A stretch of DNA of 64,000 bases from the NCBI GenBank assembly GCA_019914945.1, contig CM034111.1:1-64000 (forward strand), written 5' to 3'. Source of the DNA: Typha latifolia. Lineage: Eukaryota; Streptophyta; Magnoliopsida; Poales; Typhaceae. Both the position numbers and the translations under genes were made by a program. Below, piece by piece: positions 24,201 to 35,734 of the stretch (within the stretch, counting starts at the first letter, position 1; every line of letters begins with the position of its first letter). The notes under the pieces are model-generated. The model saw only the letters and a program-made list of their open reading frames with translations. It was not told where the DNA came from and did not search any database.

Positions 24201-27200
24201 AGAGTGCTCTGTCTCTCTGCAATTATTTGAGAAAAACAAATATAGGCCCTCCCAGTCAGATGAATGTACACCAGTGATTTGTAAATTTTTGACCTTGGCA
24301 GTTTGCAGGCAACAGCTACATAATGAAGTACTAAAAGAGTGGACCACTCTGCTTTCTGATTCTCTTCATAAATATTGTGTTTCATGGCGCGCTCTGAGGA
24401 AAGCTGAACCTGGTATTTCTCTTGTCAATATGGGGAGTGGTATCCTGAATTATTCATTGAAGGTAGATGTATGCTGGCTTTCGCTCTCCTTGCGTTCATA
24501 TCTTTTATTTCCAGCAGTTTCATCATGGTCTTTATGATAGTAATGAATGGAAAGATTCTGCAAAGTTTGATCTTTACTATAATTTCTTGCTTTTATTTTA
24601 GGATATTGCATATGGTAATCGTGAAGAGACCGCTTTTGATTCATCTGAAACCTTGGCAAGACTTAGAGAAAAGTCTAAGCAACTGAATAGTTCTGAATCG
24701 GCTGAGGGGTCATTCATGGTAAAAAGATACACATACTATCGGAAGAAAAAATTGGGCAGGAAAAAGTCTGGGTCATCATCAGCTTGCATTCCTCAGGAGA
24801 ATGCAGGATCATTAAAGCAACGTGTGAACATGTCAGGAGGTCAACAAATGTCAAAGTTAGTGGGTAAATTAGTAGAAACCAGGGTCAGGGAAAGAGATTC
24901 TCAAGAGAGAGTATTGAGTGAGTGCTTGTTGAGGGCTGTCCCACCCCGATCTACTTCTAAATTTAGACGGACTAATGATATTGCTTCTGATGTGCAAAAG
25001 GGACGGAAATTGAGGACCACCCAGGGGTTCAAAAATAAGAATGCTGGCAGGGAGAACTTGTCAGGTGATGTAGCTTCTCATAACCATATCACTTATAACA
25101 ATATTGAAGTTGCTCGCTCTGATTATAAAGAAGTTTCAGTTGCTTCCAAGGTTTCAAAGGATGACAACGTTGTAGATAGTTATATTTGTGATTTGGGTGT
25201 TCAGGAAGAACCAGAAATTCTTTTTACCAATGATACTCCAAAGTGTAAGTTTATGATTCTGTTTCTTAAAGACATAAGTACATGACTCATTTGGGCTAGC
25301 TTATATTTATGTAATTCACTCTAAGCTCTCCTCCTTTGGCAGTGAAAAAATTATCTCATTTGAAAAGGAAGGTTGGGATCGATCAAAAAGAACCTGATGT
25401 TTGTAATATACCTAGAAGTTCTGAAAAGAGAAGAAAGCTTAGGCACTTTGCAGGACGTAAGCTCAAACCGGCAATTCCATGCCCCAAATCAGATGGTTGT
25501 GCTCGAGCTTCCATCAATGGATGGGATTGGCGTAAGTGGTCTCGCAATGCACCTCCCGCTGAAAGGGTTCGTGTGAGAGGAAGTCGTGTTCAGAAACATC
25601 CATTTTGTTCTGAGACTAACTCGTCCAAAAGTTCAAATCTTAAGGGTCCTTCTGCCAGAACCAACAGAGTTAAATTACGCAACCTTTTGGCTGCTGCTGA
25701 GGGTGCTGAGCTGTTAAAAATAACTCAGTTGAAAGTAAGTAAAATTGTCTATTCTCCTCATATTTCAAAATTTCAATTTCTAGACTTCTCATTGCCTTTC
25801 CTCTTCTAGGCAAGGAAAAAGCGGTTACGTTTTCAGAGGAGCAAGATTCACGATTGGGGACTTGTCGCACTTGAACCAATTGATGCAGAGGACTTTGTAA
25901 TAGAATATGTTGGTGAATTGATTCGTCGACGGGTAATTTTACTCCTTTTGTTTTTGCACCTTTCACTTTCACCTTTTGAGAATTTACAATTTAGACAAAG
26001 TCTTAGTAGTGGTCCTGCTACAGATATCAGATATACGTGAGTGTCAATATGAGAAGATGGGAATTGGAAGCAGTTACCTCTTTAGGTTGGATGACGGTTA
26101 TGTTGTGAGTAAATTATTTCGGCTTGTCTAATCTTCACAAGTTGCTGTGCATTGTTTGTTTTGCTTATGTATTAGTGATATATTTCAGTTGGAATCTCGC
26201 ACTTGATACTTACGCTCTTATTATATGCAGGTTGATGCTACTAAACGTGGTGGCTTGGCAAGATTTATAAATCATTCATGTGAGGTAATCACGTAAGTTT
26301 ACTCCTAAACTCAGTTAAACATCTTGACCTACCTGTCTTTCTGTTTTTTTTTTCTCCTCAGCCAAACTGTTACACAAAGGTGATCACTGTCGAGGGTCAG
26401 AAGAAGATTTTTATTTATGCAAAGAGACATATATCTGCTGGTGAGGAGCTCACATACAATTACAAATTTCCATTAGAGGAACAAAAGATTCCATGCAACT
26501 GTGGTTCTCGGAGGTATGATAAAGTAGATATCAATTAGCTAATAAAAAGGCTAGCATATTCATCAAATTGAACCATTCCCTTTGTGAACATTTTTGGCTC
26601 TTATATGCAAATATGCTGTTCTTCTATGGCAGTGATGCCAAACCCTAAGTGCTAATCAGGAGAGGCATTTGTACATAATTTACTTTCTGAATATGTTAGC
26701 TTTATGTTACAGTTTTCTGAATTTGGGGACTGAACTATAGATGACATTTGGTCTGAGTGTAAGAATTTGTTTTTTTTTTGAACCAAAATTTAAAGTTGAT
26801 ATATGAGAGAGAAAAAGTTAATGAGTACAAATTTAAATTAGTTTGAATGAGTTCTCATATTTACTTTTGAAATGACTTGCACTTGTTTTTTCCATGTCCT
26901 CTCCTTTCTCTCTCCGTTCTCACTATGGCTCATAAAAGACACATTTTTCAACACAATTTTAATTTATTAGATATTTAATTCAATAGTAATATCTCAGTAC
27001 TAGCATTTTTAACTACAAAAAACATTTTGGTACATTTACATGACATTCTCAATTGCCCTCCAGAAGGAAGACTATTTTTACCTTTTCATGTCACAACAAA
27101 GGTAGTAATGAAAGCTTACTAAACTATTGCAGACTTAAGTATTATGGACTTATAAGCCCGTAAATGAAAGTTTAGTGTGCTAGTTTAAGACTTAATATTG

Positions 27201-28228
27201 CAAACTTATAAGCCAGCAAAAGATATTGTGGACTTATAAGCAGCATAGTAAGATTTCGAACTTAAGTAGGTATTGCCTACATAGAAGTTTCCATTGCAAA
27301 TGAAAACTCATAAAAAGGTAATTTTTTGAAATATTTGAACATTATTGAAGGTTAATTTTAATAACAATATTTTAGTACTGACATCCTTTGACTACAAAAT
27401 GCATTTTAGTTCATTTATATGACATATCCTCAACATTCCTCCGAGACCAACACCTTTTTCTTTTTCTTTTTTCATATCATATTAAAGATAATAGTAAGTA
27501 TTAATGACACTTCTATTCTAATTTACAATCAAACACCTAATTTTCTTCAAGATGCCTAAAATGAGGATAAAAAATAAGTGCAGCTAATTTCTTTAAGTGC
27601 TACAACCATCTAATGAACCATGTCTAAGGATTAGACAGGGAACAATGCCTCTATTTTTGTTTTTTTTAGTCTCTCCACTACTGTTTCACTCAAAACAAGC
27701 AGTAAATCAAGGAGCTTTCTCAAGCCATATTCAAGGTGCTAGCATGCTACATAAGTTTGTCCAGGAAAAGGTAAAACCTAGTAGTTTTTAATGCTGTCCC
27801 AGCCAAGAACAAGCCTTGAAGGGGTAGAGGAAGGCCAGATGACCTGGAATAGCAAGTAGTAAAAAATATATGAGAAAATGATTGTTGATACAGAATCTTG
27901 CAATAAATAGAACTGAATGAAGTATCCCAGTAACCGGCAATGAAGGGCTTGCATATTATTTTTTTGTTCCCTCAAATTCTGATTCTGTATTTCAACAAAA
28001 TGCAACCTCACAATATAGGTGGCTCTGGGAATAAAAAAAGGAGCTTATGGGCATGTACCTTCGCACTTTTTTCTTCCTACCAAGTACTGCTACTTTTGGA
28101 TTTATCGATAAATCATTTGTGGTCATTTTTCTGTTGATTGATTTGCAATAGTTGGCTATCTAAACTTTCTTCTTTTCATATTTTAACAATTTTCTGTTAT
28201 CTGTAGGTGCCGTGGATCAATGAACTAG
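15756..28228 (+). CDS. ATXR7: Set1-class histone H3K4 methyltransferase (ATXR7/SDG25-like)
   Basis: Seventeen coding exons with compatible phases: 15756-15821, 16416-16454, 17178-17386, 17483-18065, 18233-18355 (or from 18221), 20087-20377, 20492-20842 (or to 20854), 20940-21242, 23911-23998, 24092-24462, 24602-25244, 25343-25734, 25810-25932, 26024-26104, 26231-26284, 26362-26513 and 28207-28228. They sum to 1296 codons; Arabidopsis ATXR7 has about 1420. GYF-like segments lie near residues 170-215 ([12 protein letters not shown]) and 306-360 ([22 protein letters not shown]). [10 protein letters not shown] motif is in exon 8, and basic linkers are in exons 11-12. The SET domain spans about 1155-1290 with [17 protein letters not shown] and [10 protein letters not shown], followed by post-SET CNCGSRRC. 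Known role: nuclear H3K4 methylation that activates genes including flowering repressors. The SET type is COMPASS/Set1-like, not ATXR3. The exon 1-2 assignment is supported by phase and by the duplicate at 6927. Confidence 0.9.
18162..18199. repeat. (TA)n microsatellite next to exon-5 acceptor of ATXR7-like gene
   Basis: About 18 TA units end only 21-33 bp before the two candidate exon-5 acceptors, where a pyrimidine tract would normally sit. Confidence 0.95.
18356..20086 (+). other. ATXR7-like intron 5 (1.7 kb)
   Basis: The exons on either side join in phase to give HDFLM followed by [11 protein letters not shown], a continuous GYF-like segment, so the whole interval is intronic. Open frames at 18938-19300 inside it are not needed for the protein and match nothing I recognise. 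Confidence 0.7.
21740..23390. mobile_element. Foldback element with repeated subterminal arms in ATXR7-like intron 8
   Basis: The left arm at about 21770-21845 contains three copies of a 'catAATTGCCACT' word spaced by 'aaaatat' phrases. The right arm at about 23325-23385 contains the reverse complement (AGTGGCAATTATGATATT repeated). The arms are imperfect inverted repeats about 1.5 kb apart, the signature of a foldback or MULE-type non-autonomous element. The interior includes GTGCC/GGCAC-rich sequence and the nested element at 22550-23105. No transposase is present and no target-site duplication is clear. Confidence 0.65.
22550..23105. mobile_element. MITE-like element, copy 1 (nested)
   Basis: The left end (GTTCGCCGGATTGGGATTGATCG) and right end (CGATCCCAATTTTTCGAACC) are imperfect inverted repeats, and the inside is pyrimidine-rich (TTTCTCTC...). 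The same ends and inner order (GATCCCGAT, CT-rich stretch, CGAATTC/CAAATTCTA, then CCGATCCGATT...CCAATA) occur at 31205-31762. It lies inside the larger foldback element, so it probably inserted second. Confidence 0.6.
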
Positions 28229-31204
28229 GACCGATGTCAGTTGTTTTTCATCGTATGTATTCCATTATTAGTTGCATAAACTATTTACTTGTTTCTTCTG
28301 TGTTGTTCTTCTTGGGTTAATTGTTGCCCTTCTTGGTTTAGTAACAAGTTTCCATATAACAGTTGTCTTTTAAAATTGTTTTCCTTCTTGTAGGTCATTC
28401 TATATTTACCTCATGGATGCAATCAGCATACATCAATCTACTCTTGAGGTATGTTGGCCTTTTTATGTGAATATTTTTGCTTATTTACGAATTTTCCTGA
28501 ATAAGCTATTTTTTATTTGTTAGACTACAATGACTTCTACCACTTTTTTGAATAATAACACATCAAACATACTAGTTGTTAAGTGGTTTAATACAAACAT
28601 ATACAAATATTATTTTTTTTTCTTGCACACATACAGTCTATATATCCTTGGCGTATCATATTATCCTTCTATTTAGTATTTGTCATGTCCGTGCATTTGT
28701 ATCATATCCATACCCCATATCTGTATCTATGTTTCTTATGCTCTCTATGTTGTCATGTTGATCATTGGCTTATCTGATAACACCCACAATAATAATTGAA
28801 AATCTAGGCAAAATCGTAGGCATGCCTATTATATATTTATGAGAATTGGTATATTCACTTGTAATGCCTGCTTTGGGTATCATAACTTATATCTTGCAGT
28901 TGAATGTTGCAGTTTTTTGTCTGACATTTTCCAATTTTAGGCTACTTTTAGAGGTATTTCTGTACCATTATGAGCAAATATAGCTCATTATTGATAGGTT
29001 ATTTAGGGTACTCTTCCTGCTTCTCATCAAATTCTCAAATTTGATATAATTAATGGAAGTTTCTATTGCGGACTCTGTTTCATGTGTTCATTTTGGTTTT
29101 CACGTCTTTTTGCTCATTCTAAGTTTACCCTCTTCATATTTCATTAAATCAAAAAACACCTTGAGCATGTCATTAAAATTCTAACATATGTTCTGCATTC
29201 AAATGAAAAATATTGAAAAGAGGGAGTCAACAGTAAGAAACACCTAAAACAAAGTGCGAAATGAAAAAGAAGTGCTTTAGTTAATCACACCGTGCATGGA
29301 GATAAATGCGTAAATATTTGTATATCCAATGGTATTGAACTATTGGGTAAAACATTTATTATTCAGCTCTTTAGATGTGTCTATTTTGATTTTGTGTGCG
29401 CTAGGGCTAGGAGAAGGGTTATTCTGTTTAGTTCCAGTACATGAGTGGTCCTCAACTGTCATATTGGGGTACAAACCCAATTCTGCTTACTTTTGGCAAA
29501 ATCTCTGATTGTGACAATACATTCTGCCTGGTAGAGTTTGGAGTCAAAGCTGGATCCTTAAGTTGATTAGGATGTTTGCCACTTTATTGAGTTATAGGTT
29601 TCTTATATAGACTTGGAATTTTGTGCTTAGTTTCTTTGAATTATTCCTTTCCAAGCACCAGTATATAAGTTTTGTAAGTTCAATGATTTCTCTATTTCTC
29701 CCAATAGGTATTGACTTGAATAACAACCGCTGGTGACCTGGCTGACCTTTTGGCTTGTTCCGAAGGGATTCATACTGGTAAAGTTTTAGTAAAATTTTCT
29801 ATGAAAAAAAAGTTTTAGTAAAATTCCATTTATCTGTAAAATCCATCTCGTGCCAAGCTGGAAAGCGGCCATGCATGTTTTCCATCATCTTCTTTTTTCT
29901 ATTTTAAGCTACTGCAACACATCAATTAGATGTTTCTTCTTTCACCTATCCAAACTTCTAGCATTACGATAAGTTTCATTTGGTCAAACAGTCAGCCAGG
30001 ATTCAACGCAAGTTTTCTTTAAGATTAAGAGCTTCGAAAGACAATTGTGATACATCTTGTCACTTCCAATCAATTTAATACTGTCCTGAATGTTGACCTA
30101 GTATATGCATTTATAAGCTTTGTTGATTCTGATCTGTGTTCAGAATGAAATGAACTTTTGATTGCTAACTATTCATCACCGAGGGCCTTATCAATTTTCA
30201 GAAAAATATTTGAAGAGATAACAAGTTCTTGCTTTGTAATCCTACATAAAAGAGACTTCTCACAATTCAGTCTGATTTCGATTGTAACTATGGTAGCAGC
30301 AGCTGGAATAGTTAATTTCATGCTAAACTTATCTGACTAGGGAACTTGGAAGTGCAGTTTTATATCTCTACTACTGTGTGTACCATATTGGATATGTGAC
30401 AATTTAAACTCTGACATGATTAAGCTTTATTTAAATTATTGCAGCAGCAGTTGGTCGCCAAGTTGTCCTAAATTGACCTTCTGCAGGTTCATGCACAAAC
30501 ATATGTTGGCTTGGTATTTAACGGGCATCTGATCTTCCAAGATGTGCTCTACTTCCAGATTGTTACTGTTAGCGAGGAATATGTACGTCTTTGTATGTAT
30601 CTTCTCAGCTCATGCTTTTCAGTTGTACTAACACTTGTTTCAGTTATTCTCCATTTCTCCCTTTTGGACTTTACTGTCTTATTTCCAATTATGTGAAGAT
30701 GATTACCATGCCACTTTTCTCTTTGTTCCCTTTTTAGCTTCATTTGATTCTTTCTGAGGTTTGATGAGGACCTCCCAGGTCTGCATCAGTGCCAAACCCA
30801 ACCATTCCTTTCCTAGATGATGTTATTCTTTTTCAAGTGCTGTTTTTCAGCTTCAATTTGTGTGTGTAGCTTTTTATTTAGAACTAGTTAACTTCTATTG
30901 TGATTGGTTTGCAGGAAATAATTTTAAGCTTTTGGCCCCCGGAAAAATCTCAATCATAGTAGTAACTATGACTTAATTAATAAGTTTTCTTGCCTAGGTT
31001 CCTCTCAGGTAATCAATTGTAACTACGGACATATTACTGAACTCATGAATTACTGAAAAGAAAGGGGGTAAAGTTGGAATAACACAACACCATCTCATCT
31101 ATGAGGATAAAAGATGCAACTTGATAGACATTGGTGAGGACACAGTAGAAAACTACTTCGTAGCTGTTTTTGATGCATCTGTAAAGGAACTCTTATGCAT
31201 GGTT

Positions 31205-31762
31205 CAAAGGATTGATCGGCCCCGATTCCGAAGGAACTCTTATGCATGGTTCGAAGGATAAGTCGATCCCGATCTAGATTTTTTCTTCTTTTTCACTATT
31301 TCTCTTGTTCTCTCTCTACTATAGCTATTGCTTTTCCGACACAAAAATCTAGCTCTAGCAAATTCTACCAATGTAGACTCTGGTAACCTCGGTTTTGTGA
31401 TTTTTTTTATTTTCTCGCTTATTTTATTTTTCCAGTGCAGTTTTTCTTCTCTCTTTCACTGTTGTAGAATTTTTGTTTTTTTTATCTTTTCGTTTCTTCC
31501 ACTCTCTCCCATTTTTATTTGCTGCAATAGTTTTGAGCAAGTTAGTACTTTTTAAAAAAATTAGACTTCATATGTGAGTAAGTATTATTTTATTATTTTT
31601 TTATAAAAAAGGAAATTGTCCTATTTTTTAAAATAATATTTAAAATTTTATATAATTAAAATGGTCTGATCCGATTTGAATACGATACGACTGACCTGAC
31701 CAATACGGTGAATACGAATCATTTTTTCAAAAGGTCAATTCCAATCCTGATTTTTTGAACCT
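31205..31762. mobile_element. MITE-like element, copy 2
   Basis: Left end GGTTCAAAGGATTGATCG (with a second near-copy GGTTCGAAGGATAAGTCGAT at about 31250) and right end CCAATCCTGATTTTTTGAACC form imperfect inverted repeats. The interior parallels copy 1 at 22550-23105. The 5' flank 'ggaactcttatgcatggttc' is itself duplicated, ending at about 31205 and at 31252, so the left end is ambiguous. Confidence 0.6.
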
Positions 31763-33611
31763 TGCTCCTATGATTATCCATTGGTTATTTTGCTCTAGCG
31801 ATTTCAATCTTGGCCACTCAAGCTTCGGTTCATTTCTTCCATTACTTAATGCAACATACCTTCTGATATTATGGGCCTATGCATGTATCCATTGGCTTTC
31901 TTGGACATCCGTGGGTATCAGTTGCCTGTGTTATTAAACTTGATATGATGTCTTGCATGTAAACTTTTATCAAGAATATACATGAGTGCAAACTAGAAAA
32001 CCTGATTGCTGGAAGTTTTGTTGTTTCAGGATACACATACCCCACTATCAGAATTATCGCTGTCTGTACAAGCAATGTTCTTCTGGAACTTGCAAATGAT
32101 ATCTCTGCTAACAAGGTTGATATTGACCTGTCATTTTCAACTGGTTTTTAAAATTTGGAAAGCTTGTACAGGCTCATGCCGAGTGAGTTCATTTTTTCAA
32201 CATTTGATGAATGTCTACAAGTGTTGGCACATTAATAGTTGTGGAAATACAGCAATTGTTTTGCCCTCATTGTTGAATCAGTTACTTTTGAGTTAAGCTA
32301 TAACAAAATGGGAAATTAGACATGCAATAAATGCAATTTATAGAACAAGTATATTCTTGCATTATATTGAGGAAGTGATGGTTCAATATTCAAATTAGCC
32401 TGGAAAGTTCAAACGTTTTCAAGTGGAGAGAGCTTTATTGCCTGTTCCTGCTTGGTTATTAATACCAATAATGAACCGTTCATATGGGTTTGGCCTCTTT
32501 TATTGGTTTCTCCCATTGAGTCATGTGATTGTTGTCCACCTCTAATAATTACAGTTTCCACGTGACAGACTTCACGTTGCAATGGTGGCTAAACATAACA
32601 AGTTGTGGAAGAGGAGCAAGTTGTCTCTGATGGCTCCATAACTGTTGAAATATACCAAAATATTAGGGCAGGCATGAGGTTCCCATCCTGGTTTGCTTTT
32701 TGGGTCGTAGGCAGACATGAAGTTGTTGTAGTGCTTCTTGAAGAAGTGTATTTCTGCTACAGGAAATTATCTGAAAGCAGACGTCCTTGAGGTTATATAT
32801 TTTGTTCCTGAAGGATGTGACCAAGAAAAGCTCTTAACTTCCAAAGTACTTTCGTAGCAATATGATATTGCTGGTTTCTACCTGTTCCATAGATAGTAGG
32901 ATGAGACACCGACGTTATAGGGGACCTTCTGAGGGTGATTGTAATCCTGTTGGCAGCCTATTTAGTGATCTATACATTTGGTTATTATAAATGTATTTCG
33001 TTATACTTTAGTGTTTGTATTTGTCTGCTGTTTAAATTATTTAGTAGTCTAAACATCCTATAATCTGACATATTTGCTTGTTTTTGAGTTCTGAAATTTT
33101 ATTTATAAAAGTACTCCTGTCCTTGCAGGTAGCATATCTATTGGATGCCCACCAACCAATATTGCAAATGTGTGGTATGTGTTTCAACTCTAAATTGCCA
33201 CATCCCTCTCACCCTAATGCCGTCTCCTACTTATAGGGAGTTGGATTAAAAGGAGAAAATTTCACTATAAGATTAAGTTGCTTATTTGTAGGTTTTAAAT
33301 CACAATATGTTCTGAAGTTGGGAAAAGAACAGAAAGAAAAAATGAAGGCCATCATATAATCTGTTGTTTTTGGATAATTTGGTCTGCCTGAAGTCGTGAG
33401 ACTGAACTAGCCTAGGCAAGCTAAGATGGTTGACAAGATTGAATACATGATGCCTTGTGTTCCACACTGAAGCATGACTTTTTAGCTGTGCGGCTCTCAA
33501 TCCTTCGCTTTGAAGGTTTGGTATTTGGAACCATTCTGGCAACCTGTGCCTCTTCATCAAGTTGCTCACCTGTTTACTCAAGAAGAATTGATATCCCACT
33601 AAGACAAAAAG

Positions 33612-33615
<4 letters not shown>

Positions 33616-33677
<62 letters not shown>
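33616..33677. repeat. (TA)n microsatellite
   Basis: About 30 TA units, one of the longest dinucleotide tracts in the window. It is isolated in gene-poor DNA. Confidence 0.95.
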
Positions 33678-33679
<2 letters not shown>

Positions 33680-34247
33680 CTGACTAAGAGGAAGAATAAT
33701 AAAAAAAAAATTCAGCTACGAGGACATGGAGCTTTTGGTTTTTTCATCCTAGACAACTGATAATAGGTAAAGAAAAACTTGATCATAAATTACTGAGTAC
33801 CTGTAACCAGTAAGATGCATGAAATGCAGAAACTTCTTGCATTTTGCATTCGCCACTCACGCTTTCAGCTGGTTGTGGCAACCTGACAGTCTTGACTACT
33901 TTTTCATTGCATGATAGGCGACCGATCCTTGTATTACTTTATATGCCCGACTTTAGTCTGATTCTTACTAGTACTACTTTGGGGATCTTTTGTATCTCAT
34001 GTTTAAGATTCCATTGGCAGCATTATGTGTTTAAAGTTGTAGAAATGGGCGTTTAATAGTCGAAAGAAGAGGGAGTTACCTTGAGAAACAAAATGGATTT
34101 CAGGTAAGAGAAGCACGTTGGCAGGCAGCACACATTAGCTAGAGCCTGGAGGCAATTCATGTAGATGAAGGGCAATAATTAGGTAGTGCAATTTAATACT
34201 TCGGGTACTGCAAATATTTTTTTAATTTTCACTTTGGCATGCATCAA

Positions 34248-34340
34248 CCGACCTTAGCTCAGTTGGAAGAGTGCTGGATTTGCAGGGGGGTAATAGCCTG
34301 TGCCAAATCCATGGTCGCCGGTTCAAATCCGGCAGGTCGG
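34248..34340 (+). tRNA. Intron-containing tRNA gene, Tyr-like body with GCA (Cys) anticodon
   Basis: The acceptor stem CCGACCT/AGGTCGG pairs perfectly over 7 bp. The D-arm is GCTC...GAGT, and the T-arm GCCGG-TTCAAAT-CCGGC is perfect. A box (TAGCTCAGTTGG) and B box (GGTTCAAATCC) are good, and a CAA motif sits just upstream, as is common in plant tRNA genes. The body, including the C1-G72 pair, matches plant tRNA-Tyr as I remember it. The anticodon stem TGGAT/ATCCA (34275-34279 and 34307-34311) pairs perfectly and brackets a loop T-T-GCA-G, a 20-nt intron at 34286-34305, and A. That gives anticodon GCA (Cys) rather than GTA (Tyr). One extra nucleotide lies between D-stem and anticodon stem. A TTTT run follows only at about 34373. 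It could be an active variant or a tRNA pseudogene. Confidence 0.75.
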
Positions 34341-35281
<941 letters not shown>

Positions 35282-35366
35282 TAAAGGATGAAAAAGGAGA
35301 GCAGGAAACAGCAGCCTGCCTGCCCCCCTCCTGTATGTGTAAGTTGTAACTCGTAACTCGTAACTC

Positions 35367-35400
<34 letters not shown>

Positions 35401-35734
35401 CAGAGAGCGTTACGGACTCCAAAGAGAGCAGGAGAAGGATACATACCTTACCTTCTTTCTTTCTTCTAAATTCTCCAAACCCACTACTTCTCTTTCTTTA
35501 CACGCCTCTCTGTCTCTTCTCTCCCTCCCTCTGTGCTTCCAGTTCCAGATTTGGTCTACAGTTGCAGCGCTACGAGCTCTGGCCTTTTAGAGACCGCAGT
35601 ACCAATGCATAGGTAATAGCTTGGTTACTTTGTGGGCCCTAAGTCCTCCTTTGCCTTCTCAATCGCAGAGATCCATCTGATCTCATCTCATTTCATCTCA
35701 TCTGGGCTTCTGGAGAATGTGAGGAGAGAGAAGC

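Larger units (their letters stand above)
28229..34240. other. ATXR7-like 3' flank and long AT-rich gene-poor interval
   Basis: The start is the probable 3' UTR, with possible further splicing (a GT donor at about 28253 and acceptor at about 28393). No full gene is visible. Several short open segments have splice-like borders: 28395-28448, 30486-30582, 32030-32115 and 33129-33174. One, at 32030, reads TYPTIRIIAVCTSNVLLELA, but I recognise none and they may be chance or remains of a lost gene. Also present are MITE copy 2 at 31205-31762 and a TA tract at 33616-33677. Confidence 0.5.

Noticed and set aside
15756..28228. Identification as ATXR3/SDG2
   Set aside because: ATXR3 has a divergent SET domain that is not at the extreme C-terminus. 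Here the SET is Set1-like ([15 protein letters not shown]) and C-terminal with a CxCx4C post-SET, matching ATXR7.
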